Positions 35,914 through 43,620 of a stretch of DNA of 64,000 nt are shown piece by piece; position 1 is the first letter of the stretch, and every line of letters begins with the position of its first letter. Position numbers and translations under genes: made by a program. The notes under the pieces were generated by a model. The model was not told the DNA's origin and made no database searches. It saw only the letters and a program-made list of their open reading frames with translations. Origin of the DNA: Olsenella sp. oral taxon 807 (GTDB lineage: Bacteria > Actinomycetota > Coriobacteriia > Coriobacteriales > Atopobiaceae); assembly GCF_001189515.2 (NCBI RefSeq), contig NZ_CP012069.2, forward strand, positions 558,001 to 622,000. Reading direction: 5' to 3'.

Positions 35914-35976
35914 AAGGCGTTTGCCCAGTTGGGGCCAAAGCTATTGTGCCTCAGAACCTGCGGGGCATGGGTTAGG
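35914..35976. repeat. Relic of the CCCGCCAG repeat family
   Basis: AGGCGTTTGCCCAGTTGG (35914-35931) and CCTGCGGGGCATGGGTTAGG (from about 35957) match two modules of the 79-bp element at 46.9 kb, but in reversed order and separated by unrelated bases. Terminal CCCGCCAG arms are absent. Confidence 0.65.
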
Positions 35977-36889
35977 CTGCGGTGGTCGCGGTTACGGGAG
36001 CAGCAGTAGCTGCTGTGGGGTCCCAAACATCACCCAAGGCACGGTGGGCGTCGAGGATGGCCTCGCAAAACACGTTGCCGTGGGGTGTCGACGTCCGCCG
36101 TAGCCTACCGTCCTTGTAGGCGATGAGGCGGTGGCGTGGCACAGGGCGCCATGCGTTCCTCTCGTTCTCGCCCCCAAGCGGGAGGGTGGAGAAGATGATG
36201 CCCGATGCGCTCGCAGTGTCCCTCGTATCGCTGCCTACCTTTCCGGTGTTGCCTATACCTGCCTCCTCAGCTGTGACCTCGCGAGCATACAGCGTGACCT
36301 CAGAGGTGTTGGTATGCACGTAGGTGTACGCACCGTCATCCAAGATGAGGTTGAGCTTGTTGTGGTTACCGAGCTGGACTATCGCCCCGGCGAGCACGTC
36401 GAAAGTATCAATGAAGTCAAGCCTCCCACCCTGGCGCGCCGCCGCCTCGTCAATGACATCGATCAGGAAGAGTAGGATGCGCTCCGAGTCGGTCTGGCCC
36501 ACCTCACGCTGCTCGTATCCCCAGAGCAGTCCCTCGTTAAAGAGAATGCCATTGTGGATAAGTGTCCAGCTGCGCCCCGTGACATCAGTCGCCAGGAAGG
36601 GATGGCAGTTGGCGACATCGAGCGTTCCGCAGGTAGCCTTGCGAATGTGTGCCTGTAGGTGACGGGCCTCCATAGGCCTCGACAAGAGCCGTGCTGCGAG
36701 TGCAGACTCGTATGCGGGAAGGGGCTCGCGCCAGAGGGTGACGCCATCGTCGCCCACCATGCCTTCGGCTGGCGTACGAAGAGAAACGCCCCAGCCGTGC
36801 GGATTCGCATGACTGTGTCCAAAAAATTCTGTAAGGTAGCGATTGACACGTACAGGAGTAGCCGAATTGACGGCAAAGAGCTCGCACAT
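35972..36889 (-). CDS. Class II glutamine amidotransferase (YafJ-like)
   Basis: 305 residues. The Ntn-type nucleophile is Cys2 (MCELFAVNS), exposed after removal of Met1, with NPHGWGVSL, ATCGTLDVANCHPF and LIHNGILFNE motifs of the GATase_4/YafJ group, which also includes EgtC. The start at 36889 is fixed by the required Cys2; upstream residues in the same frame would block the active site. The ribosome binding site is weak (only GGA), and a 22-codon cysteine-rich ORF ends 22 bases upstream. That leader suggests expression responds to cysteine and hence a role around gamma-glutamyl or cysteine metabolism, which is inference. Confidence 0.88.
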   Translation of the reverse strand: MCELFAVNSATPVRVNRYLTEFFGHSHANPHGWGVSLRTPAEGMVGDDGVTLWREPLPAYESALAARLLSRPMEARHLQAHIRKATCGTLDVANCHPFLATDVTGRSWTLIHNGILFNEGLLWGYEQREVGQTDSERILLFLIDVIDEAAARQGGRLDFIDTFDVLAGAIVQLGNHNKLNLILDDGAYTYVHTNTSEVTLYAREVTAEEAGIGNTGKVGSDTRDTASASGIIFSTLPLGGENERNAWRPVPRHRLIAYKDGRLRRTSTPHGNVFCEAILDAHRALGDVWDPTAATAAPVTATTAA

Positions 36890-36911
36890 GGGAAGTCCGA
36901 TCGACGACGGA

Positions 36912-36980
36912 TTACAGGACGTAGGCACGTTCGCACATCCGACAACAGCATGTGTCACTGCTTATCATTGCGAATTGCAT
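36912..36980 (-). CDS. Cysteine-rich leader peptide upstream of class II amidotransferase
   Basis: 22-residue ORF beginning MQFAMISSDT, then three consecutive Cys (residues 11-13), Arg14, Met15 and Cys16, ending AYVL. Four of 22 residues are cysteine, three of them adjacent. GAAGGGAAGTGG lies about four bases upstream of the ATG, a better ribosome binding site than that of the following gene, whose ATG lies 22 bases past the TAA. The arrangement suggests that ribosome stalling at Cys codons when Cys-tRNA is scarce changes initiation at the amidotransferase. It is too short for ordinary gene callers. Confidence 0.7.
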   Translation of the reverse strand: MQFAMISSDTCCCRMCERAYVL

Positions 36981-37317
36981 ACGTCCACTTCCCTTCTACA
37001 AACGCCGCGCACCATTGAGCTTACTTCATCTGACGCGCTACGATTCTATCCATATGTATCTATCAATAAGCCGTAAAGCACATTACGTCTTCGTTACATT
37101 TTGTCGAGTAGACGCGTAGACGCCCCTACGTTGCCCGAAGGCTACAGGAGCCTCAAGGAACTCTCCCACGCTGGCATGCAGCCAATCCAGCGCTGGCATG
37201 CAGTAAAAAGGGGTAGCCCATCAAGGCCACCATGCGTCTTGGAGCGCCTTAGTGGACTGACGGGCTACCCGGTTCCCATGACCTGACGTGGGGTCGAAGG
37301 ACGTTTGTCCTTTGTCT
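36981..37317. other. Gap between pfkA and the amidotransferase leader
   Basis: It holds the pfkA terminator, a 12-bp direct repeat (GCTGGCATGCAG at 37170-37181 and 37192-37203) and, on the minus strand, TAGAAT (37043-37048) as a possible -10 for the leader-amidotransferase unit, about 60 bases before the leader ATG. No -35 of good quality was seen. Confidence 0.5.
37206..37270 (-). terminator. Rho-independent terminator of pfkA
   Basis: Read on the minus strand, GGGTAGCCCGTCA pairs with TGATGGGCTACCC (one G-U) across a loop of 34 bases, followed by CTTTTT. Both arms and the T-run are clear; the long loop is unusual. Confidence 0.8.
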
Positions 37318-38394
37318 CTATTCGTCACCGAAGCTGATGCCCATGAACTTGGCCTCCCTGACGAGGTCGCTCTTGGGGTCTACATACTTGAGCTTGCCCG
37401 CTACCTCCTTGAGTGGGACGCGACACATCTTGTTGTTGACCTTGGCGACCATGAAGCCGTACGTGCCCTCGAGACAACCGCGGGCTGCCTCGACGCCGCA
37501 CTGTACCGCAAAGATACGATCCTGGGCGTCAGGCGCGCCACCACGCTGGGTATGTCCGGGAACACCCACGCGAACCTCGCGCCCTGTGCGCTCGGCTATT
37601 TCGTTGGCAATGTCATAGGCAACGGAGTACTTGCGCTCCGCAACGATTTTCTTGTACTCCTTTTTGGGGAGTGCGGCTTCCTTCTTCGAGATAGCTCCCT
37701 CGGCTACGGCGACGATTGCGAAGCGGCCGCCCGCCGCCTCGCGCCGCTCGATGGCCTCGATAACGTTCTTCATCTCGTAGGGGATCTCGGGAAGCAAGAT
37801 GACATCCGCGCCGCCCGCGACTCCCGCGTGAAGGGGGATCCATCCCACCCTGTGTCCCATGATCTCGATCACAAAGACACGACCGTGCGAGCTTGCCGTA
37901 GTTTTGATCTCATCAATGAAGGTGGTTGCGACGTCGATCGCGCTTGTGAAGCCAAAGGTGATGTCTGTGCCCCAGGTGTCGTTGTCGATGGTCTTAGGTA
38001 GGGCGATGACGTTGAGCCCCTCCTCGCGCAGGCGGTTTGCCGTCTTGGTTGAACCGTTGCCGCCGAGCATGAATAGGCAGTCGATTTGCAGCTTGTAGTA
38101 GGTCTGCTTCATGGCTGCGACCTTGTTGACACCGTCCGCCTCGGGTGTGTCGAGCAGCTTGAAGGGGGTGCGGCTCGTGCCGAGGATGGTACCGCCTTGG
38201 GTGTGGATGTTTGAGAAGTCCGCCCAGGTCATCTGCAGGAATTTGCTATGGATGAGGCCGTGGTAGCCGTCAAGAAAGCCGTAGATCTCAACGGGACCCT
38301 TGGATTGCCGGATGATGGTCTTCACGATGCCGCGCATGGTGGCGTTCAGGGCCTGGCAGTCTCCTCCGCTGGTCAGCAGTCCGATCCTGAGCAT
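37318..38394 (-). CDS. pfkA: 6-phosphofructokinase, mixed-signature type
   Basis: 358 residues. N-terminal LTSGGDCQALNA, GGTILGTSR, the phosphoryl-donor loop GGNGSTKTAN (111-120), PKTIDND (133-139, catalytic Asp) and MGHRVGWIPLHAG are present. In classical ATP enzymes the loop is GGDGS and the next motif PGTIDND; PPi enzymes use GGDD and PKTIDND. Here Gly (GGNG) is combined with Lys134, a mixture seen in some ATP-dependent long-branch PFKs, so the phosphoryl donor should not be assumed. AGAGGAAG lies upstream of the ATG; a terminator follows. Glycolytic role is otherwise secure. Confidence 0.92.
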   Translation of the reverse strand: MLRIGLLTSGGDCQALNATMRGIVKTIIRQSKGPVEIYGFLDGYHGLIHSKFLQMTWADFSNIHTQGGTILGTSRTPFKLLDTPEADGVNKVAAMKQTYYKLQIDCLFMLGGNGSTKTANRLREEGLNVIALPKTIDNDTWGTDITFGFTSAIDVATTFIDEIKTTASSHGRVFVIEIMGHRVGWIPLHAGVAGGADVILLPEIPYEMKNVIEAIERREAAGGRFAIVAVAEGAISKKEAALPKKEYKKIVAERKYSVAYDIANEIAERTGREVRVGVPGHTQRGGAPDAQDRIFAVQCGVEAARGCLEGTYGFMVAKVNNKMCRVPLKEVAGKLKYVDPKSDLVREAKFMGISFGDE

Positions 38395-38654
38395 GGTGCT
38401 TCCTCTCCCCTAGGCGCCGGAGTGTGGCGGCGCGTTGCAGTCCATTTGATTCTGGCACAACTGAGCGACCATGCTGCCGTGGACTCTCCGTGTATCTGCA
38501 AGTGGTTGCTCGAGGTACGTTGACAGAGGCCTTGTGGGGTAGGGCAGTGAGGTGTCCAGCGATTGGCGCATGCGTAGCCCGCACGCAAGCTCTATGTTCG
38601 AGCATGAGGTTTGAGGACGTTGGCGTGCGCGACGCATCTGTCGCCTATGCTCCG
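38395..38654. other. Gap upstream of pfkA, no gene seen
   Basis: 260 bases between the divergent pfkA and the cysteine leader region. No RNA gene, hairpin-terminator or supported ORF was seen; the pfkA promoter must lie here but no good -35/-10 pair was identified. Confidence 0.45.
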
Positions 38655-38671
38655 TTGACATACATTGTCAA
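38655..38671. promoter_or_regulatory. Perfect palindrome upstream of the cysK promoter
   Basis: TTGACA-TACAT-TGTCAA is a 6-5-6 perfect inverted repeat, centred about 35 bases upstream of the -35 element of the cys leader promoter. It is a plausible activator or repressor site; its left half also resembles a -35 hexamer. Confidence 0.6.
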
Positions 38672-38694
38672 GCTGTTAATTCCCACCATGACAC

Positions 38695-38723
38695 TTGACA
38701 TTACTCGTTCCAGACCGTAGGGT
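38695..38723 (+). promoter_or_regulatory. Promoter of the cys leader-cysK-cysE unit
   Basis: Consensus -35 TTGACA (38695-38700), a 17-bp spacer and TAGGGT (38718-38723) as -10. Transcription would start near 38730, about 54 bases before the leader ATG. Confidence 0.75.
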
Positions 38724-38783
38724 AGCAATGTGCGTAAGGGGGTAGGACCCCTTGGCGATAGACAAGATGAGGAGGGGCGGCAT

Positions 38784-38876
38784 ATGCGTGAACCAATGAT
38801 GGCATTGCAGGGTTGCACATGTTGTCGCGAGAAGTTCTTGCCCCTCTTGTCCTGTGTGGAGGGTGCCTGTCGCTGA
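38784..38876 (+). CDS. Cysteine-rich leader peptide of cysK
   Basis: 30-residue ORF starting MREPMMALQ with Cys at residues 11, 13, 14, 24 and 29, then Arg and TGA. ATGAGGAGGGG precedes the ATG, one of the strongest Shine-Dalgarno matches in the window. It lies between a consensus promoter and a compact terminator, with cysK beginning 118 bases after the terminator's T-run. This is the layout of a transcription attenuator that reads Cys-tRNA supply: ribosomes stalled on the Cys codons would permit read-through into cysteine synthesis genes. Cysteine-rich short ORFs acting as cysteine-responsive attenuators are known in mycobacteria. Confidence 0.78.
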   Translation: MREPMMALQGCTCCREKFLPLLSCVEGACR

Positions 38877-38932
38877 CGCGCGAAGTCGCTGTCCGTGTTC
38901 GGGACACCCATCAAAAACAGACAGTCGAGAGG

Positions 38933-38954
38933 GGACGCGTGAGCGTCCTTTTTT
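38933..38954 (+). terminator. Attenuator terminator between the leader and cysK
   Basis: GGACGC (38933-38938), GTGA loop, GCGTCC (38943-38948), then six T's (38949-38954). Upstream ACGCG (38876-38880), just past the leader stop, could pair with CGCGT (38936-38940) to form a competing antiterminator; the wider alternative fold was not computed. Confidence 0.85.
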
Positions 38955-39072
38955 ATTGTGCACGGGTTCGACCATCCGGCGTGGCTGTTGCCGGTATGGC
39001 GCCCGTCGCAGGGATCGCGGCGCCCGACTGGGCGGGCCTCACGGGCTTTCGCACAATCCTTTGGAGGATATC

Positions 39073-39984
39073 ATGAGATACGCACATACAATTGAGGCAA
39101 TCATCGGATCAACCCCACTTATCGATCTCTCTGCCATTGCGGGTGGCAAGGCTACCATCCTTGGAAAATACGAGGCAAGCAATCCTGGGGGTTCGGTGAA
39201 GGACCGCATCGTGCTCACCATGCTGGACGCTGCAGAGGCCGACGGCAGCCTCATGCCTGGTGGCACCGTGATCGAGCCTACATCTGGAAACACCGGTGTC
39301 GGTCTGGCGATGCTCGCAGCGAGGCGAGGGTACAAGGCAGTTCTCGTTATGCCCGAGACCATGTCCGTCGAGCGTCGCAAGCTTGCGGCGAGCTACGGGG
39401 CACAGATTGTCCTTACGCCAGGCGGCGAGGGCATGAGCGGTGCCGTCAGGCGCGCTGACGAGCTGAGGGACGAGACACCCGGCGCCATCGTTGTGGGTCA
39501 GTTCGTGAATCCGGCAAACCCACAGGCGCACTACGAGATGACCGGTCCCGAGATCTGGGCCGACACCGAGGGTGACGTGGACGTCCTCGTTGCTGGCGTG
39601 GGCACGGGCGGTACCATCTCCGGTGCAGGGAGATTCCTCAAGGAGAAGAGGCCCTCCGTTCGCGCCATCGCCGTCGAGCCCTCCGAGAGTCAGGTGCTGG
39701 CCGGCAAGCCCGCTGGGGCTCATCGCATCCAGGGCATCGGTGCGGGATTTGTTCCTGTGACCTATGATGCCAGTGTGGTAGACGAGGTCGTGCCCGTGAC
39801 CTCCGAGCGTGCCATAGCCATGAGGCGACGCCTTGCAGAGGAGGTGGGTCTGCTCGTGGGCATCAGCTCGGGCGCTGCAGTCGAGGTTGCGAGGGTGTTG
39901 GCCGAGCGCCTCGACTACGCTGACACGACGATAGTGGCTGTGCTCCCCGACACCGGAGAGCGCTACCTCTCGATGGGGCTGTAG
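39073..39984 (+). CDS. cysK: Cysteine synthase (O-acetylserine sulfhydrylase)
   Basis: 303 residues. The PLP lysine is Lys43 in NPGGSVKDR; TSGNTGVGLAMLA and GTGGTISGAGRFLKE bind the cofactor phosphate and substrate. It makes cysteine from O-acetylserine and sulfide. The ATG at 39073 follows GGAGG; the open frame reaches upstream through the leader and terminator, which would be a wrong start. The cysE start follows within 10 bases of its stop, so the two enzymes of cysteine synthesis form one unit. Confidence 0.95.
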   Translation: MRYAHTIEAIIGSTPLIDLSAIAGGKATILGKYEASNPGGSVKDRIVLTMLDAAEADGSLMPGGTVIEPTSGNTGVGLAMLAARRGYKAVLVMPETMSVERRKLAASYGAQIVLTPGGEGMSGAVRRADELRDETPGAIVVGQFVNPANPQAHYEMTGPEIWADTEGDVDVLVAGVGTGGTISGAGRFLKEKRPSVRAIAVEPSESQVLAGKPAGAHRIQGIGAGFVPVTYDASVVDEVVPVTSERAIAMRRRLAEEVGLLVGISSGAAVEVARVLAERLDYADTTIVAVLPDTGERYLSMGL

Positions 39985-39993
39985 GTGAGTTTG

Positions 39994-40638
39994 ATGCCTG
40001 CGATGATGGGCGTGGTGTCACCGCCCGAGAGGCACCCTCCTTTGTGGTCACGAGCGTGGGAAGACGTGCGGGCGGTGCTCAGGCGCGATCCGAGTGCGAG
40101 CTCTGCGCTTGACGTCGTACTCTTTGCGACGGGTCTCCACGTCGTTTGGGCCTACCGGTGGCAGCACTGGCTCTGGGAAAGGGGCCTGCGCCGTCTCGCG
40201 ATCCTCTTTGCGCAGCGCACGCGTAGGCGCTATGGGATTGACATTCATCCGGCGGCCACCATCGGAAGGCGCTTTGTTATTGACCACGGCTTTGGTCTCG
40301 TGATAGGACAGACGTCTGTCATCGGTGACGATTGCATGGTCTATCAGGGAGTCACCCTCGGCATGACCGGCCATCACGGCGGCAGGCGCCACCCGACGCT
40401 CGGTGACGACGTGATGGTGGGCGCAGGGGCCATCGTCCTGGGCGATATTCATGTCGGCAGCCACAGCAAGGTTGGCGCAGGCGCGGTCGTGATCCACGAC
40501 GTGCCCGAGGGCGTGACGGTAGCGGGCGTTCCCGCGCGCGTCATAGGCGATCGCTGTCGTGGGGGGTGCTGCGAACTGTCGCTCGTGCCGCCCGTCAATA
40601 CGGATAGCGAGGATGTGCGCTGGTCCTGCGCGCTATAG
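39994..40638 (+). CDS. cysE: Serine O-acetyltransferase
   Basis: About 214 residues. A helical N-terminal part precedes a left-handed beta helix (hexapeptide repeats) with IDIHPAATIGRRFVIDHG, QGVTLGMTGHHGG and GAGAIVLGDIHVGSHSKVGAG. It resembles the short EpsC type that acetylates serine to supply CysK. The C-terminal tail after the helix is short and ends without the Ile that docks into CysK in many species. ATG 39994 has AGGTGAG just upstream; GTG 39985 is an alternative start. Confidence 0.92.
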   Translation: MPAMMGVVSPPERHPPLWSRAWEDVRAVLRRDPSASSALDVVLFATGLHVVWAYRWQHWLWERGLRRLAILFAQRTRRRYGIDIHPAATIGRRFVIDHGFGLVIGQTSVIGDDCMVYQGVTLGMTGHHGGRRHPTLGDDVMVGAGAIVLGDIHVGSHSKVGAGAVVIHDVPEGVTVAGVPARVIGDRCRGGCCELSLVPPVNTDSEDVRWSCAL

Positions 40639-40682
40639 CGCCGTCGCGGTCATCGGATGGTTATGGAGAGTTGTACGTATGT

Positions 40683-40711
40683 TTGATAGGGTGAGTCGCT
40701 TACGGTATGGT
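40683..40711 (+). promoter_or_regulatory. Promoter of the first CPBP protease gene
   Basis: TTGATA (40683-40688), a 17-bp spacer and TATGGT (40706-40711), 40 bases before the start codon. It separates this gene from the cysKE unit. Confidence 0.7.
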
Positions 40712-40750
40712 ATTCGCTCGGGTGAGGCGGGGACGTACGCAGGAGTGTGA

Positions 40751-41734
40751 GTGCAGATGGATGGACAGAGTCGCAGCATTGTGCAGAGGCGCAGTTTTAC
40801 GGATACCTTCTTCATCACGGCAATCCTGACGGTCGCGCTGTTGAGTGTGGGGCAAATCGTCGGTTCTGTGCTCATATCCCTTCTGCCACTGCCAGACTAC
40901 GATCCGGTGGTGGAGACCGGACGCATGTATTACGTGTTTGTGGGGATTTGGCTGGTCTTTGCTGCCTACATGATGTTCACGCAGAAGAACCGACCGATAC
41001 TGAGCTGGCTCGGTTCGAGGGCAGAGGGAAACCGGCCCTTGATGTTTGCGTTGGGGCTCCTCATCGGCTTTGTCCTGAACGGATTTTGTGCCCTGGTCGC
41101 TCTGCTTCATGGCGACATCCGTCTTTGCTTTGATGGCGTTGACCTTCTACCCACGGTGATCCTCTTTGTTGGCGTGCTTATACAGTCCTCTGCCGAGGAG
41201 CTGGCGTGCAGGGTGTTCATGTACCAGAGGCTTCGGGATGCCTATGCGCGCCCAGCCGTGGCCCTCGTGGGAAACCCCGCGCTGTTTGCGGTGCTTCACC
41301 TCATGAACAATGGCGTGACCGCCCTCTCGGTACTCAATATCTTTCTTGTGGGCCTCTTGTTCTCGATGTGTGTCTACTACTTCAACAGCTTTTGGATGGT
41401 GGCGGCGATACACACGTCGTGGAACTTTACACAGAACATACTGCTGGGGCTGCCAAACAGCGGTAGCGTCGCTCCCTTTTCCATCTTCAAGCTCGACGAG
41501 GGGGCAGCCGATAGCCTTGCATATAACGTGGGCTTTGGCATTGAGGGCACGGCGCTTGCGTGCGTGGTCTTGGTCGCTGCATGCGTCTGTGCCTATGTGG
41601 TCGGACAGAGGGTGGGCCGCCCTGCCGCAGGTGGTGTCGTGGGGGTCAGCGCGTGCGAGTCGACGGATGGGCAGGTCGCAGGCGAGCTGGCCGATGAGTG
41701 TGGGCAGAGTTCTTCTGGCGATGAGATTGGCTGA
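40751..41734 (+). CDS. CPBP (CAAX/Abi) family intramembrane metalloprotease
   Basis: 327 residues with about eight membrane segments. The catalytic motif 1 is EELACR (Glu149, Glu150, Arg154); motif 2 His is in FAVLHLMNNG and motif 3 in IHTSWNFTQN. Such proteins are glutamyl intramembrane proteases related to eukaryotic Rce1; bacterial members act in stress response or bacteriocin self-immunity. The last 60 residues are polar and cytoplasmic. GTG 40751 with AGGAG five bases upstream is chosen; ATG 40757 is possible. A second CPBP gene follows 180 bases downstream. Confidence 0.87.
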   Translation: MQMDGQSRSIVQRRSFTDTFFITAILTVALLSVGQIVGSVLISLLPLPDYDPVVETGRMYYVFVGIWLVFAAYMMFTQKNRPILSWLGSRAEGNRPLMFALGLLIGFVLNGFCALVALLHGDIRLCFDGVDLLPTVILFVGVLIQSSAEELACRVFMYQRLRDAYARPAVALVGNPALFAVLHLMNNGVTALSVLNIFLVGLLFSMCVYYFNSFWMVAAIHTSWNFTQNILLGLPNSGSVAPFSIFKLDEGAADSLAYNVGFGIEGTALACVVLVAACVCAYVVGQRVGRPAAGGVVGVSACESTDGQVAGELADECGQSSSGDEIG

Positions 41735-41913
41735 GCTCAGAGCGGGCTGTTGTCGTGTCATACGAGGCCCGTGTCGCCTATCAGCGGCTGCTTTACGATG
41801 ACGCATGTTGTCGTGAAGAGCGTGGTGACCCTGCATGAAGCGGCGTATCTCATCGGCAGTAGACACCGTGTTCGGGTATCCTCTTTGGAGGAACGCATAC
41901 ACCAAGGAGTATC

Positions 41914-43536
41914 ATGACGCAGCTGACACAACCCGAGCCGTCTCCTAACCGTCGTAGGAGGTCGAGGGGCCAAGCGTGGTCCATGTCGTCACCTCAGGCG
42001 GCGCAATCGAGCGGTCCATCGCAACCGATGGGTTCAGATTGGCAGGCGCAGGTCACACAGCAGTCGGGACCGTCTGGGCAGCCAGATTCGTTCCAGCAGT
42101 CTCCGCAGCCAGACCCGATTGATCTTCTTGCTGCTCAGTTCTCCGAGGGGCAATCGACTGGGTCCTTTAGAGGAGCGCCCGTCGGTTACGGAGCGCCCGC
42201 CAGCGGCGGTTACGGAGCGCCCGCTGGCTACGGCATGTCCGCCAACGCCGGCTATGGCGCACCAACCGGCCGCTACGGAGCACCCGCCAACAACGGCAGC
42301 TACGGCGCGCCCGCCAGCAACGGCGCACCAACCGGCGGCTACGGCACGCCCGCCAACGGTGGTTACGGGGCGCCCGCCAACAACGGCCGCTACAGCGCGC
42401 CCGCTGGCTACGGCATGTCCGCCAACGGCGGTAGTTACGGAACGCCCGCCGGCTACGGCGCGCCCTACGGCGCTGGTGCTCCCAGTGGATATGGCTTTAC
42501 CGCACCCAATGGTTACGCTGGCGCGCCTGCGTCTACCAACAGATATGGCGCGACACGCGCCACGATGGGCTATGGCAGCTCCATGTCCTATGGGACCACG
42601 TACAGAGCGCCGCGTTACGGTGGACGTACCTGTGTCGCCGCCCTCATCTTGGGCTTCGTGGCAAGCTTTCACGGGGTTCTTCTCGGCGGTGGTCTCCTAT
42701 ATGGTTTGGGGCAGATATGGGGTCTATGGAAGACAACTGACGGATATCTTGTGACGATGCTTCCTCTCGAGTTGGGTGGAGTGATCGCTGCAGTCATCGC
42801 CTGCCATGCCTTGGGTGGGGCGAGCCTCATGAGACCACAACTTGCTTCCATTGTCGATACCTTTCACAGATTGCGCTGGCTTGTCGTGGTGTCTGGACTT
42901 GAGGTCGCGCTTCAGCTGCTTGCCTTTACGACGGGAGACTATTTTCTTAGCCCTAACTGGCCTCTCTACCTACTTCACATCTTGTTACTCTGTATGATGA
43001 TCGGCATGTTCGAGGAGATAGTGTTTCGTGGGATCATCCTAAACGGACTTCTTGCCCCCTTGGGGGAGCGACGCGATGGAGTTCTGAAGGCGCTCCTCAT
43101 CAGCTCGCTCCTTTTTGGTGCGGCGCATCTGATTGGGCAAGATACTGATTGGTCTGATAGGTTGCAAGCTACTCAAGCTATTCTCAAGGTCGCTCAGACC
43201 GGAGTCCTCGGTTTCGTGTTTGGTGTATGCGCCATACATCAGCGCAACCTTACGGGTGTGGCAGTCTTCCACGGGTTCACAGACTTTGTCCTCATGGTGC
43301 TTCCATACATGCTGAATGGGTCTGAGCAAGGTGAGGTGCAGTACGTTACAGCGGACAGTCAGGCCGCCATGACCACCATCGTAATGTACTCTGTGTTGAT
43401 CGCCCTGTATATTCCGGCCCTCGTCACCGCAATGCGAACGCTTCGCCAAGAGCAGCTGCCTCAGTGCGGCGAGTTCATGGATCCCTGTTGGACGAGTGCG
43501 GCGTTTGGAGCAAGGACAGCCTTCGCATACAGCTAG
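41914..43536 (+). CDS. CPBP family protease with GYGAPA-repeat N-terminus
   Basis: 540 residues. Residues 1-80 are Gln/Pro/Ser-rich. About 86-215 is a low-complexity region of more than a dozen GYGAPA(N/S)-type units, followed by about eight membrane segments with the CPBP motifs EEIVFRG (near 367-373), GAAHLIG and VFHGFTDF. The membrane half resembles the preceding gene, so the two are probably an ancient duplication. The disordered cytoplasmic extension is unusual for the family and may serve in localisation or clustering. Ribosome binding site CAAGGAG about five bases before the ATG. Confidence 0.85.
   Translation: MTQLTQPEPSPNRRRRSRGQAWSMSSPQAAQSSGPSQPMGSDWQAQVTQQSGPSGQPDSFQQSPQPDPIDLLAAQFSEGQSTGSFRGAPVGYGAPASGGYGAPAGYGMSANAGYGAPTGRYGAPANNGSYGAPASNGAPTGGYGTPANGGYGAPANNGRYSAPAGYGMSANGGSYGTPAGYGAPYGAGAPSGYGFTAPNGYAGAPASTNRYGATRATMGYGSSMSYGTTYRAPRYGGRTCVAALILGFVASFHGVLLGGGLLYGLGQIWGLWKTTDGYLVTMLPLELGGVIAAVIACHALGGASLMRPQLASIVDTFHRLRWLVVVSGLEVALQLLAFTTGDYFLSPNWPLYLLHILLLCMMIGMFEEIVFRGIILNGLLAPLGERRDGVLKALLISSLLFGAAHLIGQDTDWSDRLQATQAILKVAQTGVLGFVFGVCAIHQRNLTGVAVFHGFTDFVLMVLPYMLNGSEQGEVQYVTADSQAAMTTIVMYSVLIALYIPALVTAMRTLRQEQLPQCGEFMDPCWTSAAFGARTAFAYS
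42169..42559 (+). repeat. GYGAPA coding repeat
   Basis: In-frame repeats built from GGCTACGGCGCGCCCGCC-like units with alternating NNG or SGG spacers. Two blocks encode the same AGYGMSAN(A/G)G segment about 180 bp apart, indicating duplication of higher-order units as well as single ones. Confidence 0.85.
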
Positions 43537-43620
43537 TCACGTTCCCTCAGGTAGACATGACGTGCTGCCGCCCTCTATCGGTGCAGCTACCTCGTCGTGT
43601 CAACGGACCACAGGCCTCAC

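Noticed and set aside
38858-38880. T-box riboswitch upstream of cysK, suggested by GGAGGGTGCC before a terminator
   Set aside because: The T-box core (GGGTGGNACC-like with a TGGN bulge) is not matched; the sequence reads GGGTGCCTG and is instead the end of the cysteine-rich ORF.
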